A stretch of DNA of 64,000 nucleotides from contig OX291546.1 in the NCBI GenBank assembly GCA_946406115.1, forward strand, positions 10,223,019 to 10,287,018, read 5' to 3'. A program made the position numbers and the translations under genes. This DNA comes from Apoda limacodes. Taxonomy: Eukaryota > Arthropoda > Insecta > Lepidoptera > Limacodidae. The notes beneath the pieces were generated by a model. The model searched no databases. It had not been told where the DNA came from and was given only the letters and a program-made list of their open reading frames with translations. Below, piece after piece: positions 21,935-34,296 of the stretch. Position 1 is the first letter of the stretch. The number at the start of each line of letters is the position of its first letter.

Positions 21935-22255
21935 TCTTTTTTTTTTTACTCCCACTAACGTGGCAAACAAGCTTGCGGTCCGCCTGATGGTAAGCGGTCA
22001 CCACAGCTTATGGACGCTTGCAGCACCTGAGGCATCACTCGCGCGTTGCCGACCCTTCAAATATCTTATAACTTCTTTCTTGAAGAACCCCATATTGTAG
22101 GCCTTAGAGAGAACCTTGGCAGGGAGCTCATTCCACAAATCTAGCGTTTGCGGGAGGAAGTTTCTCTGAAACCGCACTATACGTGAAAATTTAAGTTCTA
22201 AGGTGTGAGGATTAAATTTGAATTTATGTATAAAGACTGTGAGTATTAACAATAT
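21935..22255 (-). mobile_element. LINE C-terminus and 3' end
   Basis: An 84-codon minus-strand frame (21,998-22,252) reads 'RNFLPQTLDLWNELPAKV', 'GFFKKEVIRYLKGRQRASDA' and 'GAASVH', the C-terminal segment of the LINE family also seen at 17,000-17,570. Downstream are 'ggtgaccgcttaccatcagg', 'gcttgtttgccacgttagtg' and an A-run (T-run at 21,938-21,947). 5'-truncated insertion. Confidence 0.8.
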
Positions 22256-22610
22256 TATACATACTTCCCTCTATTGCTGATCAATATTTTAATATTTAAA
22301 TAAAGCTACTTAACTTCGAAAGAAACTTTCATTCTTCGTTTCCTTAAATTAAAGAATTTTCTCAAAGCAAAGCAGTTGAGTTCGTGTTACAAATCCTCAA
22401 TTAGTTGGCATACAGCTCAGTTTATGCCGACGTTTAAATTCGTTAGAAGCGGCGCGTAGTGTTTATTCGTGACGAAATCATAGAATAATGTTTGTTTATA
22501 GAAGTGACAGATATATATAATCTAAATATTGGTACAACTCCGACGCAGGGCTATCTAAATACCTTTATTTTTGCCATTAGCGTATATCCGAAATTTATAA
22601 ATGGTAGTTT
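22256..22610. other. AT-rich stretch, no gene seen
   Basis: Nothing recognised. Confidence 0.35.
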
Positions 22611-22612
22611 AA

Positions 22613-22950
22613 AAAAAAACGGCCGGCAGAAGTGAAAACATACAACCTGGATATTTTAACGTATGTAATCCACAATGTCATCTTTCATCAACCCAATTTC
22701 CTCTTACTTTTTATTCGTCGTATAGAGTTTTACATTTTTCATCACAAAAACAGTCAACAACGCCGCTAAAGACGTATTTACTTCAAAATTATAATAGGCG
22801 TGGCATTATGGTTTCAATCTCACGAATTTTTATGGCGTGGCATTATGGTTTCCGTCTTACAACTTTCGATCAGCCTGCGCGAATTTTAATTTTTTACCCA
22901 TCACAAAAAAGTGCACAGCGCCGCTAAAGAAGTTTTCACTTCAAAATACT
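22613..22950 (-). mobile_element. Dispersed repeat, inverted pair with 17,998-18,412
   Basis: 'gccggcagaagtgaaaacat', 'catcaacccaatttcctctt', 'ggcgtggcattatggtttc' (twice) and 'gatcagcctgcgcg' are the reverse complement of the earlier copy. Its left end probably marks the true repeat boundary. Confidence 0.65.
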
Positions 22951-22960
22951 TATTTCTATT

Positions 22961-23172
22961 ATAACCATAGACATAGAGACTGGGCAGCGCATTTTCTAGA
23001 CAGGTGTGAAGTAAAAGCGGTGGCAAAAGTGTGAAAGAGTGTTTCTTACTTTACGTTTAGTTTTATTTTACAAAATGTAGTTGCAGCACATTAGCATTGT
23101 CTCTTTCTTAAGTGTAGCAAATTTTATTACGCAGTCCATAGGACATACAGAACTCGAAGTCTATGGCTATAA
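22961..23172. mobile_element. Candidate short MITE
   Basis: The ends 'taaccatagac' (about 22,962) and 'gtctatggctata' (about 23,159-23,171) form imperfect 10-11-bp inverted repeats around a non-coding 210-bp interior. Confidence 0.4.
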
Positions 23173-23705
23173 CGAAAAGAGGAAACATTACTTCATTAAC
23201 AATTTATCTTTAAAAATATAAGCTATGTTTAATTATGAGTATATTTTCAAAGAACAATCCAGTTTACAAAAAAGATATTCTTTGATCGAGCGTCACTTGC
23301 GTATGTGAGCTGCGTAGCTCGCTAAGTGGATGTCCATTTTAACTCCTGAAACAAGCCGGTTGAAGCTTTCAGTTGGATCTCAGCATTTGCATGATTGGTA
23401 TTACGTTGATTACCCCCTTTCCTCCTGCCCCCATACTGTCTTGGCATTCCCAAAAATTATATGTATAAAATGGCGTTAATAACTTAGATTAAAAGTTTAA
23501 ATTTTTAAAATAAAAAAGTTGCAACTATTGTCATTATTCTAAGATATACCTACCTACAACCACGGTGTGCGTCAAAATTTCTCTAAAAATACATTAGTCG
23601 TACTCGTAGGTACGAGTAGGTTAGGGTTCCAAAGATGAGTACTATTGCAGGTATCTGAAAAACACTTTTATTCTTTACAATTTGTCTATGCATAAAATTC
23701 TATAT
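23173..23705. other. Unassigned stretch
   Basis: No gene or repeat family recognised. Confidence 0.35.
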
Positions 23706-23709
23706 TATT

Positions 23710-24080
23710 GTGAGACTAGCTTTTGCCAGCGGCTTCGCCCGCCCCAAATTTGGTTATCGGCGTAGGATTCTTAAAGCAACTCCAGTCAACTCCTCAATTA
23801 TAGAAGAAAATCTTCTTTAAATTACTACCCTTATTTTGTAGCTTGAAGCATAAGTCATTTAAATAACCCTTATTCAAACTTATAAGAGTTTTTCTTATAG
23901 TTAAGTTGCAGTTTGTGTGTTTTCGGCGTGAATTGAGCACGGAGAGTCGGCATGGTGGAGATTTCCGTATATTACATATTAATCTATGGGTGGAGAGGTA
24001 GAAAAGAAAAAATAGACGGTAGAGTTTGTATACAATTTATAGCAATTTATATCAATGTTCGCCGGGCGGGACAGTTAGTA
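23710..24080 (+). mobile_element. Lepidopteran non-autonomous repeat
   Basis: Begins 'actagcttttgccagcggct' with 'tcgcccgccc' and ends 'gccgggcgggacagttag', start and end forms I know from common lepidopteran non-autonomous elements. The body is non-coding. Class not established. Confidence 0.4.
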
Positions 24081-25320
24081 AGCTTATATAAATTTAAAAT
24101 ATGCAGAATTCCTTTTCAAGTTATGTGTAAAACGTGTTACAGTAGCTTTCATATAAATTAGTTTTTGTAGTAAAAATGAGATGATTATCTCATAAAAAGT
24201 GTGAACAAGGTGTGGAGTGGGAAACACTCCCCAAAACAACTTAATTCAGAAAGTGTCGTTTAAAGCATATGCTAATGGGTGTTTTAAAATTTTAGGGAGC
24301 GAACGTCGCTTTACTCCCAGAAGCATTTGCGAATATCAAAATGTAAATTTACCCTTTTATGTTCACAAATGTTGTAAATGAACAAGTTCATTTTATTGAC
24401 TTCGCCACTTAAATGCCTATCTATGTACCTATATTTACTTATACGTTCAAATTCTAAGCAAATTATGTGCTTCTAATATGTAAAAATATTAAATACGCAG
24501 TTATTCATAGAACCAAATATGTGTCTTCTATGAAAAAAAAAATTTGTTAAAATTTCTACTACGATTATATATAATTTTTTCGTCTATTTAATGAGCTAAT
24601 AAATGGTAAAATAAAAAAATATAAAAAACACGCATTGGCTGTTATGTAGGCTTCATGTAGGGGTCACAATAAAATAATACCTACACATAAACAAATGTTA
24701 ATACCAATATACATTCGGTAATACATTCGGGCTAACAAAGTAAGATACTAATCAGACAATGATTTTAAAAATTTATATAAGAAACAAATATTGTCGATTC
24801 ATCTTGTTCATGCATTAGAGACAAGGTACACAGGAACTTAGAAATGTATTTCGTATACATACGGGTAGTAGAACTACGCCTAACCACACATATTAGGATT
24901 TAACATTAAATTTTGTGGCAATCCAGCGTCTAGACGATACAAAGCCCAGAGGGGGTTCAAGCCGTTCAAAAAACTAACTGAGTTCTAACCTGATGCCGTG
25001 ACGCAGGTTCGACAGAGTTGGCGGCCATTTTTGATAAAAGATTAAAACAAGGTTTCCGAATTAAATTTTTTTTTAATAAATTTAATTCGGAATTTTCGTT
25101 TTACAATGCTTTTCAATCATTTGTATTCGGAGTGTTTGAAAACTTGAAAAATTTAACGAAAGTTTTTTTAGTGTTTTCACTGAACTATTAAGTTTTAGTT
25201 TTTCTTTTGATTCTTTACAATGATTTACAAACCTAAACTCTCCTCTCCTCAACATTCTGGACATAAAGTTTGGTTGTTTAGAAACAAAAACCGTAGTTTA
25301 GGTTTAGTCAATTAAAAGAT
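24081..25320. other. AT-rich stretch, no gene seen
   Basis: Holds one short palindrome (15-bp arms, 25,054-25,068 and 25,078-25,092). Otherwise nothing recognised. Confidence 0.35.
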
Positions 25321-25324
25321 TTAT

Positions 25325-25720
25325 ATAGGTATAAAGAATTGACAGCTTTTGTTGTCTTTTAATGTTCATTGAAGGGGAAACTGGTTCTTCACTTTGTTTA
25401 ATTTCCGAATAAAATAAATTGAAACAGACAAACAAAGACAAAGACTAATGGTAAGTACATTTATTTCAAATTTTTCTTAATTTCTCTAAAAATAAAATAC
25501 ATTTATTTAAATGAATATAATGAATATAAATATTCATATAAATATTCATTATATTTTATAAACCATTTGTCTTTTAATATGTACCATTTGTCTTTGTCTT
25601 CTCTTTCTTTGTTTGTCTGTATCAATTTACTCTATTCGGAAATTAAACAAAGTGAAGAACCAGTGTCCCCTTTAATGAACATCAAAAGACAATAAAACCT
25701 GTTAATTCTTTATACCTAAT
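25325..25720. mobile_element. Foldback MITE with arms of about 135 bp
   Basis: 25,327-25,462 and 25,560-25,718 are inverted repeats sharing 'aggtataaagaatt', 'ggttcttcactttgtttaat' and 'acagacaaacaaag' in reverse order. The centre (25,500-25,555) is an AT-rich hairpin. No coding. It lies 75 bp left of the giant palindrome's target duplication. Confidence 0.75.
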
Positions 25721-25794
25721 AAGGTGTATAACCAGAGTGATTACGTTCATCTGAAGTCCGTTTACTGATGTAAAGCGAGAAGTAGGAAGACGTG

Positions 25795-25803
25795 GCTCGG
25801 TCC
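25795..25803. repeat. Left 9-bp target-site duplication
   Basis: GCTCGGTCC immediately precedes the first base of the inverted terminus and is repeated exactly at the other end. Confidence 0.85.
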
Positions 25804-25963
25804 ACCAGTGTGAAGTTAGCGGCCTAAGTTAGCGGCTTTTTATAATCCGACCAAATTAAAAAGTAAAGGATTTTAATGAAATAATTTACTGAATTAAACG
25901 GATATAACAATAAATAGACCGAAATAATGAGAAACCGGTCAAAAATTAAACAAATATATATAT
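25804..25963 (+). repeat. Left terminal inverted repeat (non-tandem part)
   Basis: It has two adjacent copies of AAGTTAGCGGC at the tip, then about 125 bp of AT-rich sequence ending in a TA run. It pairs with 39,581-39,739. The sub-motif GTTAGCGGCCTAA recurs in many internal units, suggesting a shared protein-binding site. Confidence 0.8.
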
Positions 25964-28900
25964 AATTTAAATAATAAGTAAGAGAATTTTCACAATGTGA
26001 TACTTATCGGCCTAAAAGGTCATCATAAAAATGCGGTAACACTTAGTGACGCATATCAAATTGAGCCTCTTTAAACCAGAAACCATATCAAGTTTTCAAA
26101 TCACACCTATCTCGGGGTTAACTGTGAGTAAAATGGTTAGCGGCGTAAAAAATATTTTCTTTCAAAATTTCAAACACACCGTAAATCTGTTAGTTGAGGA
26201 AAAAGTTACAATCAAATGCCGTTGAAACAAGCATTTTGTATTGTTCTTATTAATAAATATTGCTACATGTGTAATACCTCTTCTATTTAAATAATAAAAA
26301 AATAAAAGTTGAAGAAAATTTTACAATGTGATACTTATCGGCCTAAAAGGTCATCATAAAAATGCGGTAACACTTAGTGACGCATATCAAATTGAGCCTC
26401 TTTAAACCAGAAACCATATCAAGTTTTCAAATCACACCTATCTCGGGGTTAACTGTGAGAAATATGGTTAGCGGCCTAAAAATTATTTTCTTTCAATATT
26501 TCAAACACACCGTAAATCTGTTAGTTGAGGAAAAAGTTACAATCAAATGCTGTTGACACAACCATTTTGTATTGTTCTTATTAATAAATATTACTACATG
26601 TATGTGTGTCTTCAATTTAAATAATAAAAAAAATTGAATAAAATTTCACAATGTGATACTTATTGGCATAAAAAGTTATCATGAAAATGCGGTAACACTT
26701 ATTGACGCATATCAAATTGAGCCTCTTTAAATCAGAAACCATATCAAGTTTTCAAATCACACCTATCTCGGGGTTAACTGTGAGTAAAATGGTTAGCGGC
26801 GTAAAAATATTTTCTTTCAAAATTTCAAACACACCGTAAATCTGTTAGTTGAGGAAAAGTTACAATCAAATGCCGTTGAAACAAGCATTTTGTATTGTTC
26901 TTATTAATAAATATTGCTACATGTGTAATACCTCTTCTAATTAAATAATAAAAATAAAAGTTTAAGAAAATTAGAAAATGTGATATTTATCGGCCTAAAA
27001 TGTCATCATAAAAATGCGGTAACACTAAGTGACGCATGTCAAATTGAGCCTCGTTAAACCAGAAAGCATATGAAGTTTTCAAATCACACCTATCTCGGGG
27101 TTAACTGTAAGAAAAATGGTTAGCGGCCTAAAAATTATTTTCTTTCGAAATTACAAACACACCGTAAATCTGTTGGATAAGGAAAAAGTAACAATGAAAG
27201 GCTGTTGAAACAAGCATTTTGTATTGTTCTTATTAATAAATATTACAACATGTGTAACACCTCTTCAATTTAAATAATAAAAAATTAACAGTTGACGAAA
27301 ATTTCACAATGTGATACTTATTGGCATAAAAAGTCATCATGAAAATGCGGTAACACTTAGTGACGCATATCAAATTGAGCCTCTTTAAACCAGAAACCAT
27401 ATCAAGTTTTCAAATCACACCTATCTCGGGGTTAACTGTGAGAAATATGGTTAACGGCGTAAAAAATATTTTCTTTCAAAATTTCAAACACACCGTAAAT
27501 CTGTTAGTTGAGGAAAAAGTTACAATCAAATGCTGTTGACACAAGCATTTTGTATTGTTCTTATTAATAAATATTACTACATGTGTGTGTCTTCAATTTA
27601 AATAATAAAAAAAATTGAATAAAATTTCACAATGTGATACTTATTGGCATAAAAAGTTATCATGAAAATGCGGTAACACTTATTGACGCATATCAAATTG
27701 AGCCTCTTTAAACCAGAAACCATATCAAGTTTTCAAATCACACCTATCTCGGGGTTAACTGTGAGAAATATGGTTAACGGCGTAAAAAATATTTTCTTTC
27801 AAAATTTCAAACACACCGTAAATCTGTTAGATGAGGAAAAAGTTACAATCAAATGCTGTTGACACAAGCATTTTGTTTTGTTCTTATTAATAAATATTGC
27901 TACATGTGTAATACCTCTTCTATTTAAATAATAAAAAAATAAAAGTTGAAGAAAATTTCACAATGTGATACTTATTGGCATAAAAAGTCATCATGAAAAT
28001 GCGGTAACACTTAGTGACGCATATCAAATTGAGCCTCTTTAAACCAGAAAGCATATGAAGTTTTCAAATCACACCTATCTCGGGGTTAACTGTAAGAAAA
28101 ATGGTTAGCGGCCTAAAAATTATTTTCTTTCGAAATTACAAACACACCGTAAATCTGTTGGATAAGGAAAAAGTAACAATGAAAGGCTGTTGAAACAAGC
28201 ATTTTGTATTGTTCTTATTAATAAATATTACAACATGTGTAACACCTCTTCAATTTAAATAATAAAAAATTAACAGTTGAAGAAAATTTCACAATGTGAT
28301 ACATATTGGCATAAAAAGTTATCATGAAAATGCGGTAACACTTAGTGACGCATATCAAATTGAGCCTCTTTAAACCAGAAAGCATATGAAGATTTCAAAT
28401 CACACCTATCTCGGGGTTAACTGTAAGAAAAATGGTTAGCGGCCTAAAAATTATTTTCTTTCGAAATTACAAACACACCGTAAATCTGTTGGATAAGGAA
28501 AAAGAAACAATGAAAGGCTGTTGAAACAAGCATTTTGTATTGTTCTTATTAATAAATATTACAACATGTGTAACACCTCTTCAATTTAAATAATAAAAAA
28601 TTAAAAGTTGAAGAAAATTTCACAATGTGATACATATTGGCATAAAAAGTTATCATTAAAATGCGGTAACACTTAGTGACGCATATCAAATTGAGCCTCT
28701 TTAAACCAGAAAGCATATGAAGTTTTCAAATCATACCTATCTCGGGCTTAACTGTGAGAAAAATGGTTAACGGCGTAAAAAATATTTTCTTTCAAAATTT
28801 CAAACACACCGTAAATTGTTAGTTGAGGGAAAAGCTATAGTCAAATGCTGTTGAAACAAGCATTTTGTATTGTTCTTATTATTAAATATTACTACATGTG

Positions 28901-31236
28901 TAACACCTCTTCAATTTAAATAATAAAAAATTAAAAGTTGAAGAAAATTTCACAATGTGATACTTATTGGCATAAAAAGTCATCATGAAAATGCGGTAAC
29001 ACTTAGTGACGCATATCAAATTGAGCCTCTTTAAACCAGAAAGCATATCAAGTTTTCAAATCACACCTATCTCGGGGTTAACTGTGAGAAAAATGGTTAG
29101 AGGCCTAAAAATTATTTTCTTTCGAAATTACAAACACACCGTAAATATGTTGGATAAGGAAAAAGTAACATTGAAAGGCTGTTGAAACAAGCATTTTGTA
29201 TTGTTCTTATTAATAAATATTACTACATGTGTAACACCTCTTCAATTTAAATAATAAAAAATTAAAAGTTGAAGATAATTTTTCAATGTGATACATATTG
29301 GCATAAAAAGTCATCATGAAAATGCGGTAACACTTAGTGACGCATATCAAATTGAGCCTCTTTAAACCAGAAAGCATATGAAGTTTTCAAATCACACCTA
29401 TCTCGGGATTAACTGTGAGAAAAATGGTTAGCGGCCTAAAAATTATTTTCTTTCGAAATTACAAACACACCGTAAATCTGTTGGATAAGGAAAAAGTAAC
29501 AATGAAAGGCTGTTGAAACAAGCATTTTGTATTGTTCTTATTAATAAATATTGCTACATGTGTAATACCTCTTCTATTTAAATAATAAAAAAATAAAAGT
29601 TGAAGAAAATTTCACAATGTGATACTTATTGGCATAAAAAGTCATCATGAAAATGCGGTAACACTTAGTGACGCATATCAAATTGAGCCTCTTTAAACCA
29701 GAAAGCATATGAAGTTTTCAAATCACACCTATCTCGGGGTTAACTGTGAGAAAAATGGTTAGCGGCCTAAAAATTATTTTCTTTCGAAATTACAAACACA
29801 CCGTAAATATGTTGGATAAGGAAAAAGTTACAGACAAATGCTGTTGAAACAAGCATTTTGTATTGTTCTTATTAATAAATATTACTACATGTGTAACACC
29901 TCTTCAATTTAAATAATAAAAAATTAAAAGTTGAAGATAATTTCACAATGTGATACATATTGGCATAAAAAGTTATCATGAAAATGCGGTAACACTTAGT
30001 GACGCATATCAAATTGAGCCTCTTTAAACCAGAAAGCATATGAAGTTTTCAAATCACACCTATCTCGGGGTTAACTGTGAGAAAAATGGTTAGCGGCCTA
30101 AAAATTATTTTCTTTCGTAATTACAAACACACCGTAAAAATGTTGGATAAGGAAAAAGTTACAGACAAATGCTGTTGAAACAAGCATTTTGTATTGTTCT
30201 TATTAATAAATATTACTACATGTGTAACACCTCTTCAATTTAAATAATAAAAAATTAAAAGTTGAAGATAATTTCACAATGTGATACATATTGGCATAAA
30301 AAGTTATCATGAAAATGCGGTAACACTTAGTGACGCATATCAAATTGAGCCTCTTTAAACCAGAAATCATATGAAGTTTTCAAATCACACCTATCTCGGG
30401 GTTAACTGTGAGAAAAATGGTTAGCGGCCTAAAAATTATTTTCTTTCGTAATTACAAACACACCGTAAATCTGTTGGATAAGGAAAAAGTAACAATGAAA
30501 GGCTGTTGAAACAAGCATTTTGTATTGTTCTTATTAATAAATATTACTACATGTGTAACACCTCTTCAATTTAAATAATAAAAAATTAAAAGTTGAAGAA
30601 AATTTCACAATGTGATACTTATTGGCATAAAAAGTTATCATAAAAATGCGGTAACACTTAGTGACGCATATCAAGTTGAGCCTCTTTAAACCAGAAAGCA
30701 TATGAAGTTTTCAAATCACACCTATCTCGGGGTTAACTGTGAGAAAAATGGTTAGCGGCCTAAAAATTATTTTCTTTCGTAATTACAAACACACCGTAAA
30801 TATGTTGGATAAGGAAAAAGTTACAGACAAATGCTGTTGAAACAAGCATTTTGTATTGTTCTTATTAATAAATATTACAACATGTGTAACACCTCTTCAA
30901 TTTAAATAATAAAAAATTAACAGTTGAAGAAAATTTCATAATGTGATAGTTATTGGCATAAAAAGTCATCATGAAAATGCGGTAACACTTAGTGACGCAT
31001 ATCAAATTGAGCCTCTTTAAACCAGAAAGCATATGAAGTTTTCAAATCACACCTATCTCGGGGTTAATTGTGAGAAAAATGGTTAGCGGCCTAAAAATTA
31101 TTTTCTTTCAAAATTTCAAACACACCGTAAATCTGTTGGTTAAGGAAAAAGTAACAATCAAAGGCTGTTGAAACAAGCATTTTGTATTGTTCTTATTAAT
31201 AAATATTACTACATGTGTAACACCTCTTCAATTTAA
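25964..31236 (+). repeat. Forward tandem array, 16 units of about 331 bp
   Basis: The anchor 'acaatgtgata' (or a near variant) falls at 25,992; 26,323; 26,648; 26,975; 27,306; 27,629; 27,960; 28,291; 28,622; 28,952; 29,283; 29,614; 29,945; 30,276; 30,607; 30,938. Spacing is 323-331 bp, mostly 331. Each unit carries 'gcggtaacactta', 'tctcggggttaactg', 'gttagcggc' and 'cacaccgtaaa'. Units 1, 2 and 4 read 'cggcctaaaa' near the anchor, all others 'ggcataaaa'. No long frame is conserved, so the units are non-coding. Confidence 0.9.
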
Positions 31237-34019
31237 TTGGTGTGATTTGAAAACTTAACATGGTTTCTAGTTTAAGGAGGCTGAATTTGATATGCGTCAC
31301 TAAGTGTTACCGCATTTTCATGATGTCTTTTTATGCCAATAACTATCACATTATGAAATTTTCTTCAACTTTTAATTTTTTATTATTTAAATTGGAGAGG
31401 TGTTACACATGTAGTAATATTTATTAATAAGAACAATACGAAACGCTTGTCTTAACAGCCTTTGATTGTTACTTTCTCCTTAACCAACAGATTTACGGTG
31501 TGTTTGAAATTTTGAAAGAAAATATTTTACGCCGCTAACCATTTTTCTCACAGTTAACCCCGAGATAGGTGTGATTTGAAAACTTGATATGGTTTCTGGT
31601 TTAAAGAGGCTCAATTTGATATGCGTCACTAAGTGTTACCGCATTTTCATGATGTCTTTCTATGCCAATAAGTATCACATTGTGAAATTTTCTGCAACTT
31701 TTAATTTTTTATTATTTAAATTGCAGAGGTGTTACACACGTAGTAGTATTAATTAATAAGAACAATACAAAACGCTTGTCTCAACAGCCATTGATTGTTA
31801 CTTTTTCCTTAACCAACAGATTTACGGTGTGTTTGAAATTTTGAAAGAAAATATTTTTTACGCCGCTAACCATTTTTCTCACAGTTAACCCCGAGATAGG
31901 TATGATTTGAAAATTTGATATGGTTTCTGGTTTAAAGAGGCTTAATTTGGTATGCGTTACTAAGTGTTACCGCATTTTCATGATGACTTTTTATGCCAAT
32001 AAGTATCACATTGTGAAATTTTCTTCAACTTTTAATTTTTTATTATTTAAATTGAAGACACACATACATGTAGTAATATTCATTAATAAGAACAATACAA
32101 AATGCTTGTTTCAACAGCATTTGACAGTTACTTTTTCCTCAACAAACAGATTTACGGTGTGTTTGAAATTTTGAAAGAAAATATTTTTTACGCCGCTAAC
32201 CATTTTTCTCACAGTTAACCCCAAGATAGGTGTGATTTGAAAACTTGATATGGTTTCTGGTTTAAAGAGGCTCAATTTGATATGCGTCACTAAGTGTTAC
32301 CGCATTTTCATGATGACTTTTTATGCCAATAAGCATCACATTGTGAAATTTTCTTCAACTTTTAATTTTTTATTATTTAAATTGAAGAGGTGTTACACAT
32401 GTAGTAATATTTATTAATAAGAAAAATACAAAACGCTTGTCTCAACAGCCTTTGATTGTTACTTTCTCCATAACCAACAGATTTACGGTGTGTTTGAAAT
32501 TTTGAAAGAAAATATTTTTTACGCCGCTAACCATTTTTCTCACAGTTAACCCCGAGATAGGTGTGATTTGAAAACTTGATATGATTTCTGGTTTAAAGAG
32601 GCTCAATTTGATATGCGTCACTAAGTGTTACCGTATTTTCATGATGACTTTTTATGCCAATAAGCATCACATTGTGAAATTTTCTTCAACTTTTAATTTT
32701 TTATTATTTAAATTGAAGAGGTGTTACACATGTAGTAATATTTATTAATAAGAACAATACAAAATGCTTGTTTCAACAGCATTTGACAGTTACTTTTTCC
32801 TCAACAAACAGATTTACGGTGTGTTTGAAATTTTGAAAGAAAATATTTTTTACGCCGCTAACCATTTTTCTCACAGTTAACCCCAAGATAGGTGTGATTT
32901 GAAAACTTGATATGGTTTCTGGTTTAAAGAGGCTCAATTTGATATGCGTCACTAAGTGTTACCGCATTTTCATGATGACTTTTTATGCCAATAAGCATCA
33001 CATTGTGAAATTTTCTTCAACTTTTAATTTTTTATTATTTAAATTGAAGAGGTGTTACACATGTAGTAATATTTATTAATAAGAAAAATACAAAACGCTT
33101 GTCTCAACAGCCTTTGATTGTTACTTTCTCCATAACCAACAGATTTACGGTGTGTTTGAAATTTTGAAAGAAAATATTTTTTACGCCGCTAACCATTTTT
33201 CTCACAGTTAACCCCGAGATAGGTGTGATTTGAAAACTTGATATGATTTCTGGTTTAAAGAGGCTCAATTTGATATGCGTCACTAAGTGTTACCGTATTT
33301 TCATGATGACTTTTTATGCCAATAAGCATCACATTGTGAAATTTTCTTCAACTTTTAATTTTTTATTATTTAAATTGAAGAGGTGTTACACATGTAGTAA
33401 TATTTATTAATAAGAACAATACAAAATGCTTGTTTCAACAGCATTTGACAGTTACTTTTTCCTCAACAAACAGATTTACGGTGTGTTTGAAATTTTGAAA
33501 GAAAATATTTTTTACGCCGCTAACCATTTTTCTCCAGTTAACCCCAAGATAGGTGTGATTTGAAAACTTGATATGGTTTCTGGTTTAAAGAGGCTCAATT
33601 TGGTATGCGTTACTAAGTGTTACCTCATTTTCATGATGACTTTTTATGCCAATAAGCATCACATTGTGAAATTTTCTTCAACTTTTAATTTTTTATTATT
33701 TAAATTGAAGAGGTGTTACACATGTAGTAATCTTTATTAATAAGAAAAATACAAAACGCTTGTCTCAACAGCCTTTGATTGTTACTTTCTCCTTAACCAA
33801 CAGATTTACGGTGTGTTTGAAATTTTGAAAGAAAATATTTTTTACGCCGCTAACCATTTTTCTCACAGTTAACCCCGAGATAGATATGATTTGAAAACTT
33901 GATATGGTTTCTGGTTTAAAGAGGCTTAATTTGGTATGCGTTACTAAGTGTTACCGCATTTTCATGATGACTTTTTATGCCAATAAGTATCACATTGTGA
34001 AATTTTCTTCAACTTTTAA
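31237..34019 (-). repeat. Reverse tandem array, inner block, 9 units
   Basis: Anchors ('cattgtga' or a near variant) are at 31,349; 31,678; 32,009; 32,339; 32,670; 33,001; 33,332; 33,662; 33,993. The block 32,221-32,881 is repeated almost unchanged at 32,882-33,541, a two-unit (about 661-bp) higher-order period. The first unit starts mid-repeat directly at the centre of the palindrome. An 84-codon frame at 31,920-32,174 is a by-product of the repeat. Confidence 0.9.
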
Positions 34020-34026
34020 AGTTTAG

Positions 34027-34047
34027 CACACACACACACACACACAC
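34027..34047. repeat. (CA)n microsatellite
   Basis: About ten CA units directly at the left edge of the inserted block. Confidence 0.9.
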
Positions 34048-34049
34048 TC

Positions 34050-34092
34050 CAGCGCGCGGGTATACTAGGTTCACTAATATACCCGGGCGCTT
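34050..34092. other. Strong stem-loop, possible Helitron-like terminus
   Basis: AGCGCGCGGGTATA and TATACCCGGGCGCT form a 14-bp stem with one mismatch around a 13-base loop, next to a (CA)n run. Helitron-type elements end in such hairpins, but no other Helitron feature is visible. Confidence 0.35.
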
Positions 34093-34117
34093 TGACTAGT
34101 TAGATTTCAATAATAAT

Positions 34118-34215
34118 AGGCGAGGGCTGAAGTGTTTCTTGCCGTTTCTTCTCTTTAGAACGCCTTTGCTTTTCCGAAACGGCGGTAAATTTTAGTCAGA
34201 TTCAAATTTAGTTGT
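34118..34215 (+). mobile_element. LINE 3' UTR fragment
   Basis: 'tttcttgccgtttcttctct', 'gaacgcctttgcttttccg' and 'aaacggcggtaaat' match the 3' tail of the LINE at 19,385-19,545. Confidence 0.6.
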
Positions 34216-34296
34216 AAGAGCAGTTGCCCAAGCCGAGGTTCGTGTCCAGAACACCGCTGCGCAAACCGCCCCAACTTTTCGCTGAAGACTGTGGCT

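Noticed and set aside
31920..32174. 84-codon frame, repeated almost identically at 37,474-37,728
   Set aside because: It lies wholly in the satellite unit, is broken in most other units and has AT-driven composition, so it is a by-product of the repeat.
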